Positions 11,350 through 19,056 of a DNA stretch of 64,000 nt are shown in pieces. The position numbers and the translations under genes are program-made. Position 1 is the stretch's first letter. Every line of letters begins with the position of its first letter. The notes under the pieces were generated by a model. It was not told the origin of the DNA, ran no database searches, and worked only from the letters and a program-made list of their open reading frames with translations. The DNA lies in the NCBI GenBank assembly GCA_034521975.1, contig JAXHLR010000003.1, forward strand, positions 372,001 through 436,000. The letters are read 5' to 3'. This DNA comes from Acidimicrobiales bacterium. GTDB taxonomy: Bacteria; Actinomycetota; Acidimicrobiia; Acidimicrobiales; SKKL01.

Positions 11350-13334
11350 CGGTCGGCGGCCCACGTGGCGCGGGCCATGGCCTCGACCTCGGCGACCTCG
11401 TCGGCGGTCACGGTCGCCACATCACCCAGGTCGCACGGGTCGTAGTGGTACAGGTACAACCGCGAGGCGAACTGGCCGATGGGCAGCGACGACTCGCCGA
11501 AGCGTTCGCCGTTGCCCTCGGTGGACACGACGAGGTCGTGTCCCCAGTCCTGGCCGCTGTCGTTGTTGGGGTTGAAGAAGTAGACCCGCATCATCTCGGA
11601 GGGATCGAGTCCGACCCGCAGGATCGAGATGGCGTGCCATCCGATGAACCGCCCCAGGCTGTCGGTCACGGCGATGCCCGCGGGTTGGGGATGGACGACC
11701 GGACGGTTCTGGTTGTGGAGCGGGTGGTGGAGCGCGTAGAAGCGACGCACGAAGTGGTCGAAGTCGGTCAGCGTGCCGGTGGCGAGATCGACCGCGAGCG
11801 CGGTGTCGCGCCCGACCCACCACCCGTGCATCTCCCGGTTGATCCAGGAGTGGGGGTCGCCCTGCCGGTCGGCGCAGCGCCGCCCCATCTCGATGTAGAT
11901 GCGGTCGAGGTGGGGGACCAGGACCATCGAGACCGGATCGACGTCGGTGAGCGGTGTGTTGAACATTCCAGCGCTGAGCTCGGCCGAGGACAGCCGTTGG
12001 CCCTCGAAGAAGATGTTGATCTCGTCGTCGCGGGCGGCTCGGGTGACGAGGCGGAGCAGGTAGTCGGGTGAGGCCAGCGCCCACATCGAGATGGCCCTGG
12101 CCGCCTGGCACGTGGGGTTGTTGCCCTGTCCGATCCCGAGCGGTTGGCCCAGCACGTTGATGACTCCCGCGAGGAGCAGGGTCGAGACCGACTCGTTGCC
12201 GGCGATCGGCGCCAGGGTGGCCTCGGTCGCAGGCGAGGGAACCAGGCCGATCTGTCCCCACAGCGACGGACTGACCGCGGGGTCGAACAGCACGCCGCTC
12301 TCGACCATCTGGGCCAGGGAGTAGACCGTCTGTACCGTCTCGGGGGTGATGGCGGCCTCGATGAGCCTGGTGACCAGCGGGCTGTAGCACGACAGCGCCT
12401 CGACCCCGGTCCTGCTCAACCCCAGGGCCTGGCCGACCAAGTCCTCGCGCTCGCCGTTCACGTGGTGCAAGAACGCGGCGTGGTAGGGCGACACCAGTCC
12501 GGTGCTGTGCATGGCGAGGGCGAGCTCGCGTGCTTCTTGCCACAGTGTGCTGTCGTCCATGGTGGCCAGCCGCGCCTGGTACACATCGACCCCGGGGTCC
12601 TCGCGGCATCCCGAGGTGGGGCCGTAGAGGGCGCTGACCAGCCGGTTGACGCCGAGGGTGGAGGCGGGCGCGGTGGCCTCGGCGTCGGCGATGTAGGCCG
12701 AGACCCGGGTGATCATCACCTTGACGTGGTCGACCATGATCGGCCGTTGGGCGAGAATGCGCTCGATCTCGGCGATGAGGCTGTCGAGCACGTGGCCATA
12801 GCCGATCCCCTCGGCGAGGAAGTCGACGAGGTTGCGAAGCGCCATGCCGTGCGATCCCGCCTGGCGGTCGGCTTCGGACGCGGCACCGAAGAGCTGGTCG
12901 AGCTCGAGGGCGAGCACCTGGGCGAGGAAGCGTCGAGCGCTCTCTGCTGAGAGGTTGAGGTGGAACGTGTCCCCACGGGCCAGCGCGAGGAGTCGTAGCT
13001 CGCTCAGCATCTCGAGGGTGGCCGAGCTTCGCTCGCCGTGTTCGAGGGTTCCGGCCGCCAAACGCGGCTGCAGCATCTCGGGGTGGTCCCAGTCGGTCCC
13101 CGCGAACGCGCCTGCCCTTTCGATCCGCTCTACGTGGTCGTAGAGGACCTGGGCACCCCCCTGGCGAGCGAGCAGGCGGTGTCCGATGTCGAGGATCGGG
13201 CCGAGCGCGGTGACCTTGGCGAAGTCGGAGGTGCGCTCCAGCTTCGCGAGCGCGTCGCCGAACATGGAGGTCAGCCGCTCGAGGGTCACCGCGTGGTCGT
13301 TGCCACCCTGTGGGTCAGCCATGGCTGGGTTCAC
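11346..13334 (-). CDS. Large uncharacterised protein with papain-like Cys-His-Asn pattern
   Basis: A 662-residue protein that I do not recognise as a named family. The N-terminal 330 residues are mostly helical. The C-terminal half has the sequence features of a papain/C39-like fold: GNNPTCQAARAISMW with Cys409 at a helix start, IGWHAISILRV with His567 at a strand start, and VYFFNPNND with Asn588 in the next strand. That order and spacing fit a cysteine peptidase, acyltransferase or transglutaminase triad, but this is inference. The GTG start at 13334 overlaps the ATP-grasp stop as GTGA, and its own stop overlaps the reductase start. No signal peptide or membrane segment is visible. Confidence 0.65.
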   Translation of the reverse strand: MNPAMADPQGGNDHAVTLERLTSMFGDALAKLERTSDFAKVTALGPILDIGHRLLARQGGAQVLYDHVERIERAGAFAGTDWDHPEMLQPRLAAGTLEHGERSSATLEMLSELRLLALARGDTFHLNLSAESARRFLAQVLALELDQLFGAASEADRQAGSHGMALRNLVDFLAEGIGYGHVLDSLIAEIERILAQRPIMVDHVKVMITRVSAYIADAEATAPASTLGVNRLVSALYGPTSGCREDPGVDVYQARLATMDDSTLWQEARELALAMHSTGLVSPYHAAFLHHVNGEREDLVGQALGLSRTGVEALSCYSPLVTRLIEAAITPETVQTVYSLAQMVESGVLFDPAVSPSLWGQIGLVPSPATEATLAPIAGNESVSTLLLAGVINVLGQPLGIGQGNNPTCQAARAISMWALASPDYLLRLVTRAARDDEINIFFEGQRLSSAELSAGMFNTPLTDVDPVSMVLVPHLDRIYIEMGRRCADRQGDPHSWINREMHGWWVGRDTALAVDLATGTLTDFDHFVRRFYALHHPLHNQNRPVVHPQPAGIAVTDSLGRFIGWHAISILRVGLDPSEMMRVYFFNPNNDSGQDWGHDLVVSTEGNGERFGESSLPIGQFASRLYLYHYDPCDLGDVATVTADEVAEVEAMARATWAADR

Positions 13335-14554
13335 ACATAGAAGTCGAGCTCTTCCTGGTGGTGCAGCAGTTCCTTCATGGTGTCAGCGTCGTCGCCGCGG
13401 AAGTAGACGAGCCCCCAGTGCGTGCCGAACGCGGTGCGCTTGGTGACCTTCGACTCCTGGGGCGAGGTCAGCTCATGGGACTCGAAGTAGGGGTGGTTCT
13501 CGGTCTCCTCGGGGATCTCGAGACTGCTGACGACGCGCTGGCGGGGATACACCCCGAAGCAGCCGGCGAAGCCGTCGGCGTCGACGACCTCGCGGGGGAA
13601 GAACGCCTCGAGCTCCTGCTCGGTCGTCTTGGGGTCGAAGCACACGATCAGTCCCTGGTAGCCGTTGAAGCCGTAGACCCGTTCGAGCAGCTCGAAGACC
13701 TTGAAGCCCGGTGGCCGGTAGGCGACCTCGCCGAAGTACATGGTGCCGTCGCTGGTCACGAAGTATTCGGGGTGGATGAAGCCGAACTCGATGTCGAAGG
13801 TCTTGATGAGCTTCTCGATCTCCTCGACCACGCGAGGGCGCCAGGCCTCGAGCTCGGGTGATGCGGGCACGAACACCGAGTAGCCGAGGGTCACGTACTC
13901 CGAGATGTTGAGGAAGCGGATCTTGCCGTTCTGGATCCAGGCCTCGACGGCGAACTCCCACCCGTCGAGATGGCTCTCCATCAGGACCGGGAAGTCCGTG
14001 TCGGGGATGAGGTCGACCTCATCTGGTGTGCGGATGACGCGGTGGCCGAGGCAGCCGGCCTGGTCGAAGGCCTTGACGTGGATCGGGTCGTTGGGATCGC
14101 CGTCGAGCTTCAGCAACGTCTGGTTCACCCGGGTCAGGAAGCGCACGACGTCGCCGCGGTCGTGGGCCTCTTCGAAGATGCCGACCCTGATGCCGCCGAG
14201 CTGGGCGCGCCGCTTCATCAGCGCCTTGTCGCGGAACAGCACGGCTTGGCCGTGCAGGCGGGGGTTCTTGCTCAGCACCGAGTTGATGGCGCCCGCCCAC
14301 TCCACCGTCTCCTCGAAGAGGGGGATGGCGACGTCGACGCCCATCTTCTCCAGCGTCTCGGCGATCTCCATCGACCGGTCGTTGAGCCGCTCGAAGTCCC
14401 AGGGCACATAGGGGATGTCGTTGGCCTCGGCGAACTCGCGCGCCCATTCGGGGGCGACCACCACGTAGCGTCGGTCGAACTGCTCGGCGGCGTCGATCGC
14501 GCCGAGCGTCCAGCCCAGAAGCGCCACGTACCCCTTGTTCGGGTCCTTCTCCAT
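13331..14554 (-). CDS. ATP-grasp ligase
   Basis: A 407-residue protein with an ATP-grasp architecture: an N-terminal Rossmann-like preATP domain (residues 1-95) and a nucleotide-binding region around KALMKRRAQLGGIRVGIF. The metal-binding end of the fold reads EFGFIHPEYFVTSDG then MYFGEVAYRPPG. Such enzymes join a carboxylate, through an acyl-phosphate, to an amine or thiol; the substrates cannot be read from sequence. The ATG at 14554 starts the fold; a GTG one codon upstream is the alternative. It is the first gene of the operon with the papain-like protein, the reductase and probably the P-type ATPase. Confidence 0.8.
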   Translation of the reverse strand: MEKDPNKGYVALLGWTLGAIDAAEQFDRRYVVVAPEWAREFAEANDIPYVPWDFERLNDRSMEIAETLEKMGVDVAIPLFEETVEWAGAINSVLSKNPRLHGQAVLFRDKALMKRRAQLGGIRVGIFEEAHDRGDVVRFLTRVNQTLLKLDGDPNDPIHVKAFDQAGCLGHRVIRTPDEVDLIPDTDFPVLMESHLDGWEFAVEAWIQNGKIRFLNISEYVTLGYSVFVPASPELEAWRPRVVEEIEKLIKTFDIEFGFIHPEYFVTSDGTMYFGEVAYRPPGFKVFELLERVYGFNGYQGLIVCFDPKTTEQELEAFFPREVVDADGFAGCFGVYPRQRVVSSLEIPEETENHPYFESHELTSPQESKVTKRTAFGTHWGLVYFRGDDADTMKELLHHQEELDFYV

Positions 14555-14724
14555 CACCTTGTGTCTTTCCGGTCGCGAACTCGGTCTGGATCCCCGGCCG
14601 CAGTCGAGGCCCGACCGGGACCGCCCGCACCTCGAGGGTACCGGCGGCGCGAGCAGGTCGTCTGGTCCGAGCCGGGGCGGGGTCGGGTACCGTGGTGGGG
14701 CTGATCGACGAACGGGGGACGGGG

Positions 14725-15387
14725 ATGCGGGCGCGACCGAGGTGGTTGGCCAGGACGGCGGGCGAGGTGTTGCGCCGCGGCTGGGAGATGATGGCTCAGC
14801 TCGCCACCATCCGCTCGGGCGACCCGCGGGCCAGGCGGTTCCACGCCTTCGGCGCCAACAGCTGTGTCTGCTTTCCCTCGGCGTCGATCCTCGGCTACGA
14901 CCGCATCTCAATCGGCAGCGACACCATGGTCGGGGCCTACTCGACCCTGTCGGCGGGGCTTCCCCTGCAGCCCCCGAACCCCTCCTGGGCGGGACCGACG
15001 CTCACCATTGGCGACCGCTGCGTGATCGGACGCGGCGCCACCATCACCGCCCACCGCACCATCGTGGTCGAAGACGACGTGTGGATGGGCAACGACGTGT
15101 TCGTCTCGGACCAGAACCACGACTGGGTCGACGCCGATCGCCCCATCGGCGAGCAGGCCCAGGCGCCCCGCCCGGTGCGCATCGGCGCCGGCAGCTGGAT
15201 CGGCCACGGCGCCATGATCCTGCCCGGCGCCCACGTGGGCCGCCGGTCGATCATCGCTGCCGGTGCCGTGGTGACCGAACCGGTGCCCGACCACTCGATC
15301 GTCGGTGGGGTGCCGGGCCGGGTCATCAGCACCACGGCGCCCGACGACGTTGTCGTTCTCCCGCTGCAACCGGGGAAGCCCGCCTGA
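14725..15387 (+). CDS. Left-handed beta-helix (hexapeptide repeat) acyltransferase
   Basis: A 220-residue LpxA-fold acetyltransferase. Hexapeptide rungs are visible at ISIGSDTMVGAYSTLSAG, LTIGDRCVIGRGATI and VRIGAGSWIGHGAMILPG, ending in GGVPGRVI. The loop VFVSDQNHDWVD contains a likely catalytic histidine. It probably acetylates a sugar or an antibiotic-like acceptor, but the acceptor is unknown. The ATG at 14725 follows GGGGGACGGGG and is preferred to a GTG at 14692. It is divergent from the ATP-grasp gene, with 170 bases between the two starts. Confidence 0.8.
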   Translation: MRARPRWLARTAGEVLRRGWEMMAQLATIRSGDPRARRFHAFGANSCVCFPSASILGYDRISIGSDTMVGAYSTLSAGLPLQPPNPSWAGPTLTIGDRCVIGRGATITAHRTIVVEDDVWMGNDVFVSDQNHDWVDADRPIGEQAQAPRPVRIGAGSWIGHGAMILPGAHVGRRSIIAAGAVVTEPVPDHSIVGGVPGRVISTTAPDDVVVLPLQPGKPA

Positions 15388-15446
15388 CGGTGCCGACCTC
15401 GGTGGCCAGGCCGTAGTGGTCGGCCGAGCAGCGTTAGCCTGCAGCG

Positions 15447-15980
15447 ATGGCCACCCTCGTGCTCACCGCGATCGGTGAGGATCGCCCCGGTCTCGTGACC
15501 GCCATGTCCGACCTCGTCGCCGAGCACGGCGGCAACTGGGAGGAGAGCCGGATGGCCGAGCTGGCGGGCAAGTTCGCCGGCATCGTGTTGGTCACCGTTC
15601 CCGACGAGCACGCCGAGGCGTTGGTGGCGGCGCTCTCCACGCTCAGGGCGCGTGGGCTGCTCGACGTCCACGCCGAGCAGGGAGGCGAGCGGCGGCTCGC
15701 GGGCGCCACCGAGATGGTGCTCGAGCTGGTGGGGAGCGACCGACCGGGGATCGTTCGGGAGATCTCGGGCGTGCTGGCGTCGCTCGGGGTCAGCATCGAG
15801 GAGCTCTCCACCTCCACCCAGGAGGCCCCGATGGCGGGAGGGACCATCTTCGAGGCCCGGGCCGTGCTGAGCCTGCCCGCCGGCGCCGACCTGGACGAGG
15901 TGCGGGCCGCCCTCGAAGCGGTGGCCGACGAGCTCATGGTCGACCTCGCACTCCCGTCCGCCTCGGGCTCTGATTCGTAA
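15447..15980 (+). CDS. GcvR-like protein with two ACT domains
   Basis: A 177-residue protein made of two ACT domains. The first begins LVLTAIGEDRPGLVTAMSD and the second LELVGSDRPGIVREISG. This is the layout of the glycine cleavage system repressor-like family, which senses small molecules such as amino acids through the ACT interface. No DNA-binding domain is present, as in GcvR itself. The ATG at 15447 fits the start of the first domain. It stands alone, 59 bases after the acyltransferase and convergent with the HxlR fusion gene, so the regulated target is not visible. Confidence 0.85.
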   Translation: MATLVLTAIGEDRPGLVTAMSDLVAEHGGNWEESRMAELAGKFAGIVLVTVPDEHAEALVAALSTLRARGLLDVHAEQGGERRLAGATEMVLELVGSDRPGIVREISGVLASLGVSIEELSTSTQEAPMAGGTIFEARAVLSLPAGADLDEVRAALEAVADELMVDLALPSASGSDS

Positions 15981-16009
15981 GCTGTGCCGGTGGGGCCGCC
16001 AGGCGGTCC

Positions 16010-17263
16010 TCAGGGTCGACGGCCGAGGAGCGCCACCAGGCGTGCGGTGGCGTCGGCGTCGTCGGCCACGCGGACCGGCTCGGCGAACACGCCGCTGCCC
16101 CGGAGCATGGCCTGCCGCTCGGTCCACGCGGCGAGCAGGTGCCTGGCGATGTCGTCGTCGATGGTGGCGTCGATGCCGATCGCCCGGGCCAGATCCCATC
16201 CGTGCACCGCGGCGTCGGTGAGCATCTGTAGGAGGTACTCGCGGCAGGCGTCGTCGCCATAGGAGAGGTGCACCGTGCGCTCGAGCGCCCCGGGCTGGGC
16301 GAACGCGGCCACCGACGGATCCACGGCGGCATCCCAGGCGGCGACCGGATCGTCGCCGAGCAGGTCTCCGTCGTAGCGGTCGCCGACCTCGTCGATCGTC
16401 GAACCGGAGATCAGGTGCGGTGCCCAGAGCTGTTCGCCGACCAGGTGGTTGACCAGGGCGTGGACGTCCCACTCCTCACACGGCGTCGGCGCCGACCACT
16501 GGTGGTCGGCCACGGCTCGGACGTGGTCGCCGAACCGTGCGGTCGACCGGTCGAACATCTCCACGAGCTCGGACATCGCTGCCCCCTTGGCGTGTGCCGC
16601 GCCGAGCTTGCCACATCCGGTTTGCGAACCTCCACCTCCGGTGACGAGGTTGCGGGCGACAGCGGCGTCTCCCGAGATTGCAGCACCGGAGTCCTGAAGC
16701 CTCAGGGCGTCTGCGGCAACCGCGAGCAGGACCGGTAGCGGTGCTGCGATGGTGGCGTCCTGGCGCCCGTGATGGCCGGCGGTGACCTGTCGCCGCCCAG
16801 CAGAGCTGCCGACTGTGACTTGGACGCCGTCGATGTCGAGGTGGACGCGGCCCCGACGGGCAGGTTGACCTTCGAGCAACGCCCGCAGCGCGAGGGGCGC
16901 CCACCGTGGGTCGACCCGATCGTCTGCCGGGCCGCTCAACATCCACCTGCTTCCCCAACGGATCAGCTCGATGATGACCGGTTCGAGACCTCGGCCGTCG
17001 TCGGTGAGGCCGTATTCGACGTTCTTCGAGCGCCGAGGCGCGTCGTTGCGTATGACGAGCCCGTCGTCGACGAGTTCGCTGAGACGTTTCGTGAGCAGCG
17101 ATGGGCTGATCCTCGAAAGAGCGTCCTCCAGTTCGCGAAAGGTTCGGTCCCCGAGCAACAACTCGCGCACGATGAGCAACGTCCACCGATCTCCAACTCG
17201 GTCGAGTGCCCGTGCGAGACCGCAGAACTGGCCATACGACTTGCGTGCCTCCATGGGCGTCAT
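16010..17263 (-). CDS. HxlR-type regulator fused to a TIGR03086 (mycothiol isomerase-like) domain
   Basis: One open frame of 417 residues with three parts. Residues 1-100 are an HxlR winged helix (WTLLIVRELLLGDRTFRELE, then SPSLLTKRLSELVDDGLV). Residues about 125-210 resemble an SCP2-like ligand domain. From residue 230 on, MSELVEMFDRSTARFGDHV starts a TIGR03086 / mycothiol-dependent maleylpyruvate isomerase-like metal-binding domain with EEWDVHALVNHLVGE. An internal ATG at 16576 has AAGGGGG 7 bases upstream, so the last 188 residues may also be made alone. HxlR proteins bind DNA as dimers; the inverted repeat at the start codon is the likely autoregulatory site. The fusion could also be a recent loss of the first gene's stop. 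Confidence 0.75.
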   Translation of the reverse strand: MTPMEARKSYGQFCGLARALDRVGDRWTLLIVRELLLGDRTFRELEDALSRISPSLLTKRLSELVDDGLVIRNDAPRRSKNVEYGLTDDGRGLEPVIIELIRWGSRWMLSGPADDRVDPRWAPLALRALLEGQPARRGRVHLDIDGVQVTVGSSAGRRQVTAGHHGRQDATIAAPLPVLLAVAADALRLQDSGAAISGDAAVARNLVTGGGGSQTGCGKLGAAHAKGAAMSELVEMFDRSTARFGDHVRAVADHQWSAPTPCEEWDVHALVNHLVGEQLWAPHLISGSTIDEVGDRYDGDLLGDDPVAAWDAAVDPSVAAFAQPGALERTVHLSYGDDACREYLLQMLTDAAVHGWDLARAIGIDATIDDDIARHLLAAWTERQAMLRGSGVFAEPVRVADDADATARLVALLGRRP

Positions 17264-17286
17264 TCTACTATAGAATCACTAGTAGA
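17264..17286. promoter_or_regulatory. Candidate HxlR operator
   Basis: A perfect 7-bp inverted repeat, TCTACTA, 9 bases, TAGTAGA, lies in the 36-base gap between the divergent starts of the HxlR fusion gene and the alpha/beta hydrolase. A second, nested repeat TTCTA-CTA-TAGAA overlaps its left arm. The AT-rich block stands out in a GC-rich background. Position and symmetry fit a dimeric winged-helix operator controlling both genes; this is inference. Confidence 0.6.
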
Positions 17287-17299
17287 TGGAGGAGGCGAC

Positions 17300-18112
17300 A
17301 TGCAGCGGGCGAGCAATGGGATGGCCTACCGACGAGCTGGCGACGGCCCGACGGTCGTGTTGGTGCATGGGATTCCGGGACAAGGTCTGGCATGGGAGCG
17401 AGTCGAGGCCGGCCTCCGGGGTTCGTTCGACGTCGTGACGCCCGACCTCGTCGGATTCGGGAAGAGCGACGGGCCGAACAGGCCGACGATCGAGAGTGTC
17501 GGGCCTGCGGCCCAGGCAACCGCGCTGGAGGGCCTGCTCGATGACCTCGGTGTGCGTAGCGCCATTGTGGTCGGCCATGACTTCGGCGCTCCCGTGGGTG
17601 TCCTGCTCGCCGGCGCGCGCCCGGACCTCGTCTCCGCTCTGTCATTGCTGTCGGGCAACACCTTCCCGGACACGCGGATCCCGTTCCCGCTGTCGCTCAC
17701 CACCGCACCCGTCATCGGAGGTCTCTTCTCGCGATTGTTGTTCTCGGGACCGTCGCTTGGTTTCATGTTGCGTCAGGGAACCGGACCCGGATCGACGCCA
17801 CCCGATGCCGGGGTGTACCTCGGCGATCGCCGCCAGCGACGAACCATCGCGGCGATCTTCTCCGGTGCGCTCACGCGCCTGGACGAGTTGTACGCACCCG
17901 TCGCCGAGGCGCTGGAAGGCATCGACGTGCCGACACTCGTCGGGTGGGGCGACCACGATCCGTTCTTTCCGGTTGCACAGGGAGAACGGACCGCCACCGT
18001 CGCCAACGGGCGCCTGCGTCTCTTCGAAGGAGCGGGTCATTTCCTGCCACACGAGCGCCCCACCGAGGTGGCTCGCGAGATCGAGGAGTTCGCAACCTCG
18101 CTCGGTCGATGA
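17300..18112 (+). CDS. Alpha/beta hydrolase
   Basis: A 270-residue alpha/beta hydrolase fold enzyme. VVLVHGIPGQGLAWERV carries the oxyanion-hole region. VVGHDFGAPVGV is the nucleophile elbow, with aspartate at the nucleophile position as in haloalkane dehalogenases and epoxide hydrolases. WGDHDPFFP supplies the acidic residue and GAGHFLPHERP the catalytic histidine. The Asp nucleophile makes a haloalkane dehalogenase or epoxide hydrolase-like reaction more likely than an esterase. The ATG at 17300 sits behind GGAGGAGG; the longer frame upstream is antisense to the HxlR gene. Divergent transcription and the shared inverted repeat suggest HxlR control. Confidence 0.85.
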   Translation: MQRASNGMAYRRAGDGPTVVLVHGIPGQGLAWERVEAGLRGSFDVVTPDLVGFGKSDGPNRPTIESVGPAAQATALEGLLDDLGVRSAIVVGHDFGAPVGVLLAGARPDLVSALSLLSGNTFPDTRIPFPLSLTTAPVIGGLFSRLLFSGPSLGFMLRQGTGPGSTPPDAGVYLGDRRQRRTIAAIFSGALTRLDELYAPVAEALEGIDVPTLVGWGDHDPFFPVAQGERTATVANGRLRLFEGAGHFLPHERPTEVAREIEEFATSLGR

Positions 18113-18247
18113 CCAACGCCGCCGTCGTGTTGGCCCGCGAAGCCGCCGCTCATTGTGCCACCGCCAGGGTGAACATGTAGCACCCCTTGGTTCGGGGCGG
18201 GTGATCGCAGCGGGACCGATCTTGAGCTGCAGTAGCCTGGACACGTC

Positions 18248-18556
18248 ATGGCCGTGGTCGATACCTCATCGCCGCTGGGTGCGCTTGTCCACGCGTACCG
18301 CGACCGCATCCTCGAGGTTGCAGCTCGGCATCGCGGCCGAAGTGTTCGGGTCTTCGGCAGCGTCGCTCGCGGAGACGCCGGTGAGAACAGCGACATCGAC
18401 CTGCTCGTCGACTTCGAGCCTGGCAGCTCCCTCTTCGATCTGCTCCATCTCACCGAGGAGCTGGAGCAACTGCTGAATCATCGAGTCGACGTTGTGTCCA
18501 CGGGCGGACTCAAGGACCGCGACAGGAGGATCCTGGCCGAGGCCGTGGACCTGTGA
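18248..18556 (+). CDS. MNT-type minimal nucleotidyltransferase (MntA-like antitoxin)
   Basis: A 102-residue minimal nucleotidyltransferase. The signature FGSVARGDAGENSDIDLLVD contains the GS motif and the two metal-binding aspartates; a later VDVVS provides the third acidic position. In MNT/HEPN pairs this protein is the antitoxin that adenylylates the HEPN RNase. The HEPN partner starts at 18553 with a GTGA overlap but is broken after about 37 residues, so the antitoxin here appears orphaned. It sits just outside the left boundary of the genomic island. Confidence 0.85.
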   Translation: MAVVDTSSPLGALVHAYRDRILEVAARHRGRSVRVFGSVARGDAGENSDIDLLVDFEPGSSLFDLLHLTEELEQLLNHRVDVVSTGGLKDRDRRILAEAVDL

Positions 18557-18670
18557 GCCGAGCAGACGACGAGCGGATCACCGACATTCTCGAAGCTGCC
18601 CGACAGATCGCCGAGGTCGTGGGCGGTGGTAGGCAAGCCTGGGACGACGACCGTGATCTGATCCAGTTGA
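18553..18670 (+). pseudogene. Truncated HEPN toxin partner of MNT
   Basis: The first 37 or so codons read MSRADDERITDILEAARQIA and then a stretch ending DDDRDLIQ. This matches the N-terminus of DUF86/HEPN proteins found with MNT antitoxins. After that the frame loses all similarity: the RX4-6H catalytic motif expected near residue 80-100 is absent, and the open frame runs on into the terminator and tRNA fragment. The gene is therefore a remnant. Confidence 0.6.
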
Positions 18671-18816
18671 CAGGTCTGGATGATCGCCTCCACCGAGGTT
18701 CCGCGGCTTGTCCAGCACCTCAGCTGACCCACGCACCGTCGTGGTACCCGCACCGCTCGACGCTCTCTTGGCTGGGCAGGTCGCCCCGACGCCGCCCGCA
18801 GGTCCACACAACGCAG

Positions 18817-18841
18817 AAACCCCCTGCGGGGCAGGGGGTTT
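18817..18841 (-). terminator. Stem-loop next to the left attachment repeat
   Basis: An 11-bp perfect stem (AAACCCCCTGC, loop GGG, GCAGGGGGTTT) lies 15 bases left of the 45-bp tRNA-Arg fragment. Before integration of the island it would have followed the 3' end of tRNA-Arg on the minus strand, so it is probably the original tRNA terminator, now separated from its gene. The T-tract is short. Confidence 0.55.
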
Positions 18842-18855
18842 CGGGGCACGAGAGC

Positions 18856-18900
18856 CAGCGCGCTCGGAGGGAGTCGAACCCCCGACCTTCTGATCCGTAG
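18856..18900. repeat. Left attachment site (attL), 45-bp direct repeat
   Basis: These 45 bases are identical to 45070-45114. They correspond to tRNA-Arg(ACG) from the anticodon loop to the 3' end plus three bases downstream, minus strand. The 5' half of the tRNA is missing here, so this is not a tRNA gene but the distal product of integration into the tRNA 3' part. The segment between the two copies is the genomic island. Confidence 0.9.
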
Positions 18901-19056
18901 GCCCATCCGACCGGTCCGTCGGGTGTTGTCAAGACACGTTATCGCAGGTCAGGTGCGGTTCGTGGTCCGGCGGGTGCTGTCGAATCCGTCCCCGTGTCGG
19001 CTCGTGGATTGCCAGGAGGATTGCCCATTCGGACGCTGCAACGCGTGCGAGGGCCA

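Noticed and set aside
16769-17299. N-terminal extension of the alpha/beta hydrolase
   Set aside because: It is antisense to the HxlR gene, and the ATG at 17300 has a strong ribosome-binding site directly before the fold begins.
18859-18900. A second tRNA-Arg gene
   Set aside because: Only the anticodon loop to 3' end is present; the D-arm and 5' acceptor strand are missing, so it is an attachment-site copy.
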